Source of the DNA: DASZHJ01 sp035541215
Lineage (GTDB): Bacteria; Pseudomonadota; Alphaproteobacteria; ATCC43930; CGMCC-115725
Direction of reading: 5' to 3'
Length of the DNA: 64,000 bases
NCBI GenBank assembly: GCA_035541215.1
Contig: DATKNV010000017.1
Coordinates: forward strand, 26,365 to 90,364
The position numbers and the translations under genes were made by a program. The first letter of the stretch is position 1. Every line of letters begins with the position of its first letter. A model generated the notes under the pieces. That model worked only from the letters and a program-made list of their open reading frames with translations. It was not told where the DNA came from and did no database searches. Below are positions 57,909 through 64,000 of this stretch, piece after piece.

Positions 57909-58610
57909 ATGACTGAGAAAATCCCGCTTTTTCTGCTGCCGGGGCTGCTCTGCGACGAGACGCTCTGGCACCGGCAGGTCGAGGGGCTCAGGGACATCGC
58001 AGCCCCCCTCGTCGCCGACCTCACCAAGGACGACTCGCTGGCGGGCATGGCCCGCCGCGTCCTCGCCCAGGCCCCCGAGCGCTTTGCTCTCGCTGGGCTC
58101 TCGATGGGCGGCTACGTCGCGCAGGAGATCATGCGGGAGGCGCGGGAGCGGGTGGTGAAGCTCGCGCTCCTCGACACCTCCGCCCGTGCCGACACCCCCG
58201 AGCAGACCGCGCGCAGGCGCGGCCTTCTCGAGCTCTCGCAGAAGGGCGAGTTCAAGGGCGTGACGCCGCGGCTCTTCCCGACCTGGGTCCATCCCGCACG
58301 CTCCGAGGATGCGGCGCTCCTGGAGATCGTCGCGGGGATGGCGAAGCACGTGGGAAAGGATGCGTTCCTCCGCCAGCAGACCGCCATCATGGGCCGGCCC
58401 GACGGCCGCGAGGATCTCCGCCGCATCGGCATTCCCACCCTCGTTCTCTGCGGAAGGCAGGATGCGGCGACGCCCTTGCCGCTCCACGAGGAGATCGCGG
58501 GACTCGTCCCCGGTGCAAAGCTCGAGGTGATCGAGGATTGCGGCCATCTCTCGACGCTGGAGAAGCCGGTCTCCGTCACCGCCGCGCTCCGGCAGTGGCT
58601 GCTGGCCTGA
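57909..58610 (+). CDS. Alpha/beta hydrolase
   Basis: This is a 233-residue alpha/beta-hydrolase. FLLPGLLCDETLW lies near residues 8-20, the nucleophile Ser is in AGLSMGGYVAQE near 62-73, the acid in LCGRQDAATP near 182, and the histidine in EDCGHLSTLEKP near 211. It resembles the MhpC/BioH-like group with a small lid. It is a single gene divergent from the helicase across about 200 bp. The substrate is unknown. Confidence 0.88.
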   Translation: MTEKIPLFLLPGLLCDETLWHRQVEGLRDIAAPLVADLTKDDSLAGMARRVLAQAPERFALAGLSMGGYVAQEIMREARERVVKLALLDTSARADTPEQTARRRGLLELSQKGEFKGVTPRLFPTWVHPARSEDAALLEIVAGMAKHVGKDAFLRQQTAIMGRPDGREDLRRIGIPTLVLCGRQDAATPLPLHEEIAGLVPGAKLEVIEDCGHLSTLEKPVSVTAALRQWLLA

Positions 58611-58677
58611 CCTAAGTCAATGCGGCCCTGGCGGCCGCGGCCCATGAATGGCGTCGCACCGCAGCAGGAGTGGCGCC

Positions 58678-58881
58678 ATGACCATCGACCGTGCCGTAAT
58701 GGCTTTTGCGGGCGTAGTCGTCCTCGCGAGCGTGATCCTCGTGCTCTTGCACAGCAGCTACTGGCTGCTGCTGACGGCCTTCGCGGGAGCAAACCTCGTG
58801 CAGGCGGCCTTCACCGGCTTCTGCCCGGCCGCCAGACTCTTCAAGTTGCTGGGCATGAAGCCCGGCAATGCCTTCTCCTGA
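58678..58881 (+). CDS. YgaP-like small membrane protein (DUF2892)
   Basis: This is a 67-residue inner-membrane protein with two hydrophobic helices (about 7-27 and 29-45) followed by FTGFCPAARLFKLLGMKPG, the signature of the YgaP transmembrane/DUF2892 family. In other bacteria the domain is fused to a rhodanese; here it stands alone. CAGGAG precedes ATG 58678. It is followed 13 bp later by a universal stress protein gene. Confidence 0.88.
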   Translation: MTIDRAVMAFAGVVVLASVILVLLHSSYWLLLTAFAGANLVQAAFTGFCPAARLFKLLGMKPGNAFS

Positions 58882-58894
58882 AGCGGGGGCGGCG

Positions 58895-59338
58895 ATGAAG
58901 CGGATCCTTGCGGCGGTCGACGGCTCGGAACGGGCGCTCAAGGCGCTCGAATTCGCCTCGCGCCTTGCCGGCGAGACGAAGGCGGAGCTCACGATCCTCA
59001 CGGTCACGCAGGAAATGCCCATCTCCGATCAGGCGCTCCGGGAATACGCGAAGGCGGAGCGCCTCGCCGCCGCCTGGGGCGATCTCTCGGAGGCGCGTGC
59101 GACGGAGATCCTGAGCGCGGCGGAAGGGCGCGTTCCCGCGGGCGGCCCGCGGGTGCACCCGGAGTGGCGCGTCGGCGATCCTGCCGCGGAGATCCTGCGC
59201 TTCGCCAAGGAAGCCGAGGCGGACACCATCGTCATGGGCCATGCCGGTCATAGCCGGGTCATGGGCGTGCTGCTCGGGAGCGTCGCGTTCAAAGTGGTGA
59301 CGCATGCTCCCTGTCCGGTGGTGGTTGTGCCGGACTAG
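58895..59338 (+). CDS. Universal stress protein (UspA family)
   Basis: This is a 147-residue Usp. The N-terminal KRILAAVDGSERALKALEFA and the ATP-binding motif GHAGHSRVMGVLLGSVA near 122-138, followed by APCPVVVVP, are present. The GxxG(9x)G(S/T) layout predicts nucleotide binding. It is co-directional with the small membrane protein and probably belongs to the same stress-linked transcript. Confidence 0.93.
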   Translation: MKRILAAVDGSERALKALEFASRLAGETKAELTILTVTQEMPISDQALREYAKAERLAAAWGDLSEARATEILSAAEGRVPAGGPRVHPEWRVGDPAAEILRFAKEAEADTIVMGHAGHSRVMGVLLGSVAFKVVTHAPCPVVVVPD

Positions 59339-59410
59339 GCGGCCCTCACCGCGATCCATGGACAGCGAGGGCCCTCCGTCGCAGAGTTGGATGCGGGAGG
59401 AGGCGCGATC

Positions 59411-59815
59411 ATGGCGACGATCTACGTGGCACGCAGCAGCAAGCTCGGCAAATGGGCCTCGGACGTGGGGCTCAGCAAGCACGTCTACAAGGTCGGCGTG
59501 ACCGAGGAGCCCGTGAAGCCGCTCGTCGCGGCGGGCTGGGCCGGCGAGACCGATTGGACGCTGGTGAAGCAGCAGCCGGTCGAGGCTCTCGGTGAGGCCG
59601 AGGCGATCGAGCGCCTTGCGCGCAAGGAAAAGCTCATCGAACCCAACCTTTATCCGAAGCTCAAGGGCGCCATGGGCGTCTTCAAGGTGCTGCCCGCGCA
59701 TGTCGAGAACCACATCCTCGTCCGGCGCGCGCTCGCGGGCGAGACCGAGCGCGTCGAATTGAAGCTCAAGCCCGCGGATTTCGCGGATTATCTCATCGGC
59801 AACGTGATCAAATGA
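59411..59815 (+). CDS. Conserved hypothetical protein
   Basis: This is a 134-residue soluble protein. It begins with ATIYVARSSKLGKWASDVG and has VYKVGVTEEPV, then RLARKEKLIEPNLYPKLKG and AHVENHILVRRAL. The short strand followed by YKVGVT recalls the start of GIY-YIG-like folds, but no catalytic residues can be assigned, so this is only a hint. I recall similar unnamed proteins in alphaproteobacteria. ATG 59411 has GGAGG about ten bases upstream. Confidence 0.8.
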   Translation: MATIYVARSSKLGKWASDVGLSKHVYKVGVTEEPVKPLVAAGWAGETDWTLVKQQPVEALGEAEAIERLARKEKLIEPNLYPKLKGAMGVFKVLPAHVENHILVRRALAGETERVELKLKPADFADYLIGNVIK

Positions 59816-59871
59816 AAAGGCGGCTCCCGAAAAGCTTGCCAGCGCCGCGTTCGGGGTGAAGAATCGCCCTC

Positions 59872-60855
59872 ATGTCTGAGAAGACGGATTGGGAGATACC
59901 GCAGGAGGCGCGGCCGCGGCCGGAGGACTACACCTTCGATCTCGATCGCGCGCTTGCTTCGGTCCTGCGCCTCGAGGCGAAGGTACCGCAGGACGCCTTC
60001 TCCGCGGCGACCCTCGGGACCGAGCGCGCGGGAAACGCTGTGCTCATCCGCGAGAGCGGCCTCGTCCTCACCATCGGCTATCTCATGAGCGAGGCCGACA
60101 CGATCTGGCTCTATTCGAGCGACGGCCGCGCGCTCGCGGGCCACGCGCTCGCCTACGACTACGAGACCGGCTTCGGCCTGGTGCAGGCGCTCGGGCGCTT
60201 CGACGTCCCGGCGCTGCAACTTGGAAGCGCGGCGGAGCTCGCGGTGGGCGAGCCCGTCGTGGTCGGCGGCGCCGGCGGCAGGCGGCGCGCGCTCGCGGCC
60301 CAGGTGGTGGCGCGGCGCGAGTTCGCGGGCTATTGGGAATATCTCCTCGACGAGGCGCTCTTCACCGCGCCCGCGCATCCCAATTGGGGTGGCACGGCCG
60401 TGATCGCGCGCGACGGCCTGCTCGCGGGCATCGGCTCGCTCTTCGTCCAGCAATCGATCGACGGCGGACCCGCGCAGGACCTCAACATGATCGTGCCGAT
60501 CGACGTGCTGAAGCCCGCGCTCGAGGATCTCCTCGCTTACGGCAGGGTGCGGCGTCCTCCACGTCCCTGGCTCGGCATCTACGCCGCCGAGGCCGAGGGT
60601 CGCGTCGTCGTCGTGGGTCTCTCTCCGCGCGGCCCCGCGCAGCAGATCGGCGTGCGCAAGGGCGACGTGATCCTCACCGTCGGCGACACCGAGGTGACGA
60701 GCCTCGCCGATCTCTATCGCAAGGTCTGGGCGCTCGGCGCCGCCGGCGTCGAGGTCCCGCTCACGCTCGCGCGCGACGACCGTCCGCGGCTCGCGGCGAT
60801 CAAATCGGCGGACCGCACGCAGTTCCTGAAGCAGCCGCGCCTGCCGCAGGCGTGA
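59872..60855 (+). CDS. DegP/HtrA-like trypsin-fold PDZ protein lacking the catalytic triad
   Basis: This is a 327-residue protein. Residues 25-215 align by eye with the S1C protease domain (GNAVLIRESGLVLTIGYLM and the later PNWGGTAVI), and about 232-315 form a PDZ domain (PWLGIYAAEAEGRV, GVRKGDVILTVGDTEV). The triad positions are changed: the His position is Tyr70, the Asp position Gly100, the Ser position Trp172. There is no signal peptide, so it should be cytoplasmic. It is therefore more likely a binding or regulatory protein than a protease. Confidence 0.85.
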   Translation: MSEKTDWEIPQEARPRPEDYTFDLDRALASVLRLEAKVPQDAFSAATLGTERAGNAVLIRESGLVLTIGYLMSEADTIWLYSSDGRALAGHALAYDYETGFGLVQALGRFDVPALQLGSAAELAVGEPVVVGGAGGRRRALAAQVVARREFAGYWEYLLDEALFTAPAHPNWGGTAVIARDGLLAGIGSLFVQQSIDGGPAQDLNMIVPIDVLKPALEDLLAYGRVRRPPRPWLGIYAAEAEGRVVVVGLSPRGPAQQIGVRKGDVILTVGDTEVTSLADLYRKVWALGAAGVEVPLTLARDDRPRLAAIKSADRTQFLKQPRLPQA

Positions 60856-60899
60856 GCGCGCCCCCCGGGAATATCGCCTAAAATCCCCCGCATCGCTTT

Positions 60900-60924
60900 C
60901 TGCGTTAACGCGTGCTTAACGCAG
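60900..60924 (+). promoter_or_regulatory. CtrA-type box upstream of the TadE genes
   Basis: TTAA (60905-60908), seven bases, then TTAAC (60916-60920) is an exact match to the alphaproteobacterial CtrA consensus TTAA-N7-TTAAC. It lies within a perfect nine-base inverted repeat (60900-60908 with 60916-60924). The first TadE gene starts 92 bases downstream. CtrA is known to control pilus and motility genes; here the link is inferred from the match and position. Confidence 0.65.
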
Positions 60925-61016
60925 AGCCCGCACTTTCGTGGCGTCGGGCCCCAAAGGGGAGCGGACCGCCTCTGCGAAGCCGCTCATTCCGGGGTACGCG
61001 AATTAGCGGAGGCTTC

Positions 61017-61472
61017 ATGGCGCGAGGCATGATCCGGCGGCTACTTGGCGAGCGCTCGGGCGCGGCCGCGGTGGAATTGGCGCTCGCGCTTCCGTTTCTC
61101 GCGGCGGTGCTGCTGCCGATGGTCGACATCGGCATGGCCGCCTATCAGCAAATGGCGGTGGACGACGCCGCGCAGGCCGGCGCCGCCTACGCGCTGGTGC
61201 ACGGGTGGAACAGCTCTGCGATCCAGGCCGCGGTCGCGAGCGCCAGCGACATCGCCGGCATTTCCGCCTCGCCCGCGCCTTCCCAGTTCTGCGGCTGTCC
61301 CAGCGGCAGTGCCGTCGCGACCGCCACCTGCGGCAGCAACTGCGCCAACGGACAGGCCGCCGGCACTTACGTCACCGTGAGCGCCCGGCGCAGCTTTGCG
61401 CCGCTCGTTCCCTATTCGGGCTTCGGCGCCTCGACCGTGCTCTCCGCGAGCTCGACCGTTCGGATCGACTGA
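61017..61472 (+). CDS. TadE/TadG-family minor pilin-like protein
   Basis: This is a 151-residue protein. The N-terminal SGAAAVELALALPFLAAVLLPMVDIG is the TadE-like membrane motif with the conserved Glu after the alanine run. A small-residue extracellular part with four cysteines (FCGCPSG and CGSNC) follows. Members are exported with Flp pili. ATG 61017 follows GCGGAGG. It is 11 bases before a second TadE-like gene and downstream of the CtrA box. Confidence 0.86.
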   Translation: MARGMIRRLLGERSGAAAVELALALPFLAAVLLPMVDIGMAAYQQMAVDDAAQAGAAYALVHGWNSSAIQAAVASASDIAGISASPAPSQFCGCPSGSAVATATCGSNCANGQAAGTYVTVSARRSFAPLVPYSGFGASTVLSASSTVRID

Positions 61473-61483
61473 GTGAGGCCGCG

Positions 61484-61984
61484 ATGCGGAGGACCTTCCT
61501 GCCTTTGCTACGATCGGAGCGGCTCCGCCGCCTCGTCGGCGCTCGAGGCGGGGGCGCGGCCGCGGAATTCGCGGCGATCCTGCCGGCGTGCCTGCTGATC
61601 ATGATGGGCATCATGGAATTCGGCCGGCTGATGTGGACGAAGAGCGCGCTCAACTATTCGGTCCAGGAGGCCGCGCGCTGCGCCGCGATCAACACCGGCA
61701 TTTGCGGTACCCAGGACCAGGTGCGGAGCTACGCCGCCTCGCATTCCGGCCAGACCTTCGCGACGTCGATCTTTACCTTGTCGACGCCCAGTTGCGGGAC
61801 GCAGGTCTCCGCGACCTATCCGTTCCGCTTCATCGTGCCGCTGTTCGATTACTCCGTCACGCTCAGGCGAGCTACTGCTATCCGATATGATCGCGCTCGC
61901 GAGGCGCGGCGGGGCTTGATCTCGGGCCCGCCTTCGCGCAACCGTGCTGAAAGGCGCGGTGACGGCGGGCGGAGGGAGCGATGA
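61484..61984 (+). CDS. TadE-family pilus protein, possible 3' frameshift
   Basis: This 166-residue reading starts with a short basic tail and the TadE segment GGAAAEFAAILPACLLIMMGIMEFG. The middle has SVQEAARCAAINTGICG. Family members usually end soon after a segment like PFRFIVPLFDYSVTL with an aromatic/cysteine tip. Here the frame instead runs on as an arginine-rich tail to 61984. A one-base change near 61861-61872 would give the ending ASYCYPI and stop at 61890. Either a natural frameshift or a sequence error is possible. The long form overlaps the next gene by four bases. Confidence 0.72.
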   Translation: MRRTFLPLLRSERLRRLVGARGGGAAAEFAAILPACLLIMMGIMEFGRLMWTKSALNYSVQEAARCAAINTGICGTQDQVRSYAASHSGQTFATSIFTLSTPSCGTQVSATYPFRFIVPLFDYSVTLRRATAIRYDRAREARRGLISGPPSRNRAERRGDGGRRER

Positions 61985-62379
61985 CGGGAATCTCGGCAAG
62001 CCTCCTGGGGCGGTTCGAGGCGGTGCCCGCTCTGGCGAATGCCGACGCTTGGCTGATGCGGCGCGGGCGGTTCCTGAGCACGGATTGCCTCGTCGGCATC
62101 GGCACCGTTCCCTATCGCCTTGCGATCGAGCATGGCCGCATCGCCCGCTGTGAGCGCGGACCCTTCGTGATGCCCTCCTGGACCTTCGCGATCCGCGGGG
62201 AGGCCGAGGCGTGGGAGCGGCATTGGGAGCCCATGCCCGCGCCGCACTACCACGACATCTTCGCGCTCTCGAAGCGCGGCCTGCTGCGGATCGAAGGCGA
62301 TCTCCATCCGCTCATGGCGAACGTCTTCTACTTCAAGACGCTGCTGGCGCTGCCGCGTCGCCAAGCGGGGAGGGGCTGA
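61981..62379 (+). CDS. Small hypothetical protein, possibly SCP2-like
   Basis: This is a 132-residue soluble protein. The region SWTFAIRGEAEAWERHWEPMP and LLRIEGDLHPLMANVFYFKTL is like the hydrophobic-pocket part of SCP2-type sterol/lipid carrier proteins, but the match is weak. It is three bases before an alpha/beta hydrolase gene, which suggests joint function on a lipid-like substrate. The ATG overlaps the reading of the TadE gene. Confidence 0.7.
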   Translation: MTGISASLLGRFEAVPALANADAWLMRRGRFLSTDCLVGIGTVPYRLAIEHGRIARCERGPFVMPSWTFAIRGEAEAWERHWEPMPAPHYHDIFALSKRGLLRIEGDLHPLMANVFYFKTLLALPRRQAGRG

Positions 62380-62382
62380 GCC

Positions 62383-63243
62383 ATGGCCGCCCGGATCGAT
62401 CCCATCCTCGGCCGCTACGTCCATGTGAGCCTCGCCGGGCGGCCGCACCGGATTTATTTCGAGGAAGCGGGGCAGGGGATACCCTTGGTCTGCCTGCACA
62501 CCGCCGGCGCCGACGGCCGCCAGTTCCGCCACCTGATGACGGACCCCGCCGTCACCGGTCATTTCCGAGTCATTGCCTTCGACATGCCCTGGCACGGGAA
62601 GTCGACACCGCCCGACGGCTGGGAGCGTGAGGAATACCGTCTGACGACGGAATCCTACACGGAGGCGATCCGCACCTTCTGCGCGGCGCTCGAGCTCGAG
62701 AAGCCGGTCGTGCTCGGCTGCTCCATCGGCGGGCGCATCGTGCTCAACCTCGCGATCGCGCATGCCGCGGAGTTCCGCGCGCTCGTCGGGCTCGAATCCG
62801 CGGAGTTCCAGGAATCCTGGTACGACACGGAGTGGCTGCATCGTCCGGACGTGCACGGAAGCGAGGTCTGCGCGGGTCTCGTCTCCGGGCTGATGGCGCC
62901 GCAGAGCCCGGAGGTGCCGCGCTGGGAGACGCTCTGGATGTACATGCAAGGCGGCCCCGGCGTCTTCAAGGGCGATCTCTATTTCTACCGTGTCGAGGGC
63001 GATCTCCGCGGCCTCGTCGGCAGGATCGACACCCAGATCTGTCCGCTCTACCTCCTCACCGGCGAATACGATTATTCCTGCACACCCGAGGACACGAAGC
63101 GTACCGCCGCACAAATTCCCGGTGCCGAGGTCGTGGTGATGAAGGAGGTCGGCCATTTCCCCATGAGCGAGAACCCCGCGCAATTTCGGCGCTACATCCT
63201 TCCGGTGCTGGAGCGCATTCGCGGACAAAAGGAGAAATCATGA
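62383..63243 (+). CDS. Alpha/beta hydrolase
   Basis: This is a 286-residue hydrolase. LVCLHTAGADGRQFRHLM lies near residues 35-52, FDMPWHGKS near 66, the nucleophile Ser114 in LGCSIGGRIV, the acid in LTGEYDYSCTP near 229, and His in EVGHFPMSENP near 262. The motif GCSIGG is of the GxSxGG type. It lies between the SCP2-like gene and a DUF3237 gene, with overlaps or short gaps, so the three genes are one operon. Substrate not known. Confidence 0.9.
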   Translation: MAARIDPILGRYVHVSLAGRPHRIYFEEAGQGIPLVCLHTAGADGRQFRHLMTDPAVTGHFRVIAFDMPWHGKSTPPDGWEREEYRLTTESYTEAIRTFCAALELEKPVVLGCSIGGRIVLNLAIAHAAEFRALVGLESAEFQESWYDTEWLHRPDVHGSEVCAGLVSGLMAPQSPEVPRWETLWMYMQGGPGVFKGDLYFYRVEGDLRGLVGRIDTQICPLYLLTGEYDYSCTPEDTKRTAAQIPGAEVVVMKEVGHFPMSENPAQFRRYILPVLERIRGQKEKS

Positions 63244-63698
63244 GCGACGTTCGCACTACCCTGCTCTTCACCATCAAGCTTCAGGCGGCCGCGCCGCAGC
63301 TCCTCGGAAAGACGCCGCTGGGCGAGCGGCGCGTCGTGCCCGTGACCGGCGGACATTTCGAGGGGCCGCGCCTCAAGGGGACCGTCGAGCCCGGCGGCTC
63401 CGATTGGATACTCGTGCGTCCCGACGGCTCGCTGCGCCTCGACGTGCGCCTCACGCTCAAGACCGACGACGGCGCTCTCATCGGCATGACTTATGCAGGT
63501 TTCCGCCACGGCCCGCCCGCGGTGATCGAGCGCCTCGGGCGCGGCGAGGCGGTCGATCCTTCGGAGTATTATTTCCGCACCGTGCCACTCTTCGAGACCG
63601 GCGCGCCCAAATACGCCTGGCTCAACAACATCGTCTCGGTGGCGCTCGGCCACCGTCCGCCGGACGGACCCGTCTATCGCGTCTTCGAGGTGCTGTGA
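63240..63698 (+). CDS. DUF3237 family protein
   Basis: This is a 152-residue protein of the DUF3237 family: FTIKLQAAAPQLLGKTPLGERRVVPVTGG, VEPGGSDWILVRPDGSLRLDVR, and GEAVDPSEYYFRTVPLFETG. These are beta-barrel proteins of unknown role, often near catabolic hydrolases. ATG 63240 overlaps the hydrolase stop (ATGA). I infer that it works with that hydrolase. Confidence 0.9.
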   Translation: MSDVRTTLLFTIKLQAAAPQLLGKTPLGERRVVPVTGGHFEGPRLKGTVEPGGSDWILVRPDGSLRLDVRLTLKTDDGALIGMTYAGFRHGPPAVIERLGRGEAVDPSEYYFRTVPLFETGAPKYAWLNNIVSVALGHRPPDGPVYRVFEVL

Positions 63699-63707
63699 GC
63701 GCGGGGC

Positions 63708-64000
63708 TCAGGGCTTCTTTTTCAAGCTGAGGATATAGGCGATCACGTCGGCGCTCTCGCTGTCCGTCAGCACGAGATTCGGCATGGTCGGATGCGGGCT
63801 CAGCAGGAAGACCTGCAGCGAGAGCGCGGTGGTGCTCGGGAGGTCCGCGATCGCCCGGAAGCTCGGCGCGGTGGTGAGGCGCGGCGGCGTGAGCTGCCCC
63901 GGCGCCACCACGTGGCAAAGCGCGCAGACCTGCAGCGCGAAGGCGCGGCCGGCGCGTGGGTTGCCCGCCATCGCGGAGGTCTGCGCGCCCGCTTCCGCGA
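63708..64000 (-). CDS. Cytochrome c (5' end outside the window)
   Basis: This minus-strand frame is open to the window edge and so is incomplete at its N-terminus. The visible part has a c-type heme motif CALCH, a likely axial Met in PHPTMPNLVLT, and DVIAYILSLKKKP at the end. The upstream residues Ala-Gln-Thr-Ser-Ala suggest the end of a signal peptide. It is a class I periplasmic electron carrier. The partner enzyme would be encoded to the right. Confidence 0.88.
   Translation of the reverse strand, partial: AEAGAQTSAMAGNPRAGRAFALQVCALCHVVAPGQLTPPRLTTAPSFRAIADLPSTTALSLQVFLLSPHPTMPNLVLTDSESADVIAYILSLKKKP

Overview
The window is a strongly GC-rich, densely coded bacterial chromosome segment with no sign of phage, transposon, CRISPR or RNA genes. 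It most likely comes from an alphaproteobacterium of Rhodospirillales type. The grounds are the housekeeping order rpoZ - rsh - pdxJ - acpS - lepB - rnc - era - recO - parC, a coiled-coil M23 peptidase coupled to a bactofilin, a consensus CtrA box in front of TadE-type pilus genes, and many ABC-fed CoA-ester pathways. Assignment to a genus is not possible from this sequence alone.

Layout. 1-9544: one rightward catabolic operon with a SAF-domain oxidoreductase, a complete Liv-type ABC importer, an alpha/beta hydrolase, a luciferase-like flavin monooxygenase, and two enzymes resembling mesaconyl-C4-CoA hydratase and mesaconyl-CoA C1:C4 transferase. It ends at a nested palindromic repeat (9553-9664). 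9666-14586: single genes (3-hydroxyisobutyrate-dehydrogenase-like, AlkA, class II aldolase-like, PAS-EAL, GntR). 14587-15095 is the only gap over 300 bp. 15096-17022: M23 peptidase and bactofilin. 17031-21592: leftward dehydratase, hydrolase, haloacid dehalogenase and lytic transglycosylase. 21722-25955: dapA, smpB, a cystathionine-beta-synthase-like enzyme, type V uracil-DNA glycosylase, a NYN-domain protein and folK. 26035-35719: the housekeeping run from rpoZ to parC, then a TusA-like protein.

35729-40859 holds a TAXI binding protein, Gfa-like and GNAT proteins, an iron alcohol dehydrogenase followed by an MBL-fold protein with altered metal ligands, and an OmpA-like lipoprotein. 40860-47605 is a leftward oxidative cluster: AraC regulator, ferredoxin reductase, Rieske ferredoxin, aromatic flavoprotein hydroxylase, DUF2783 protein and an orphan molybdenum hydroxylase large subunit. 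48532-54925 is a tightly overlapping leftward operon for CoA-dependent breakdown of an aromatic acid: SDR, MarR, enoyl-CoA hydratase, acyl-CoA dehydrogenase, an old-yellow-enzyme flavoprotein fused to a fibronectin-III-like domain, and an aryl-CoA ligase. A 12-bp palindrome sits just ahead of it. 55130-64000 carries small membrane proteins, a DEAD-box helicase, stress proteins, a DegP-like protein without its catalytic triad, two TadE-like genes behind the CtrA box, a hydrolase/DUF3237 operon and the end of a cytochrome c gene.

Most promising leads: the mesaconyl-CoA-linked uptake operon, the flavoprotein-FnIII fusion in a ligase cluster without a recognisable monooxygenase, an AT-rich in-frame patch inside the ligase gene, the triad-less DegP-like protein, and the CtrA box with a likely frameshift in the second pilus gene.
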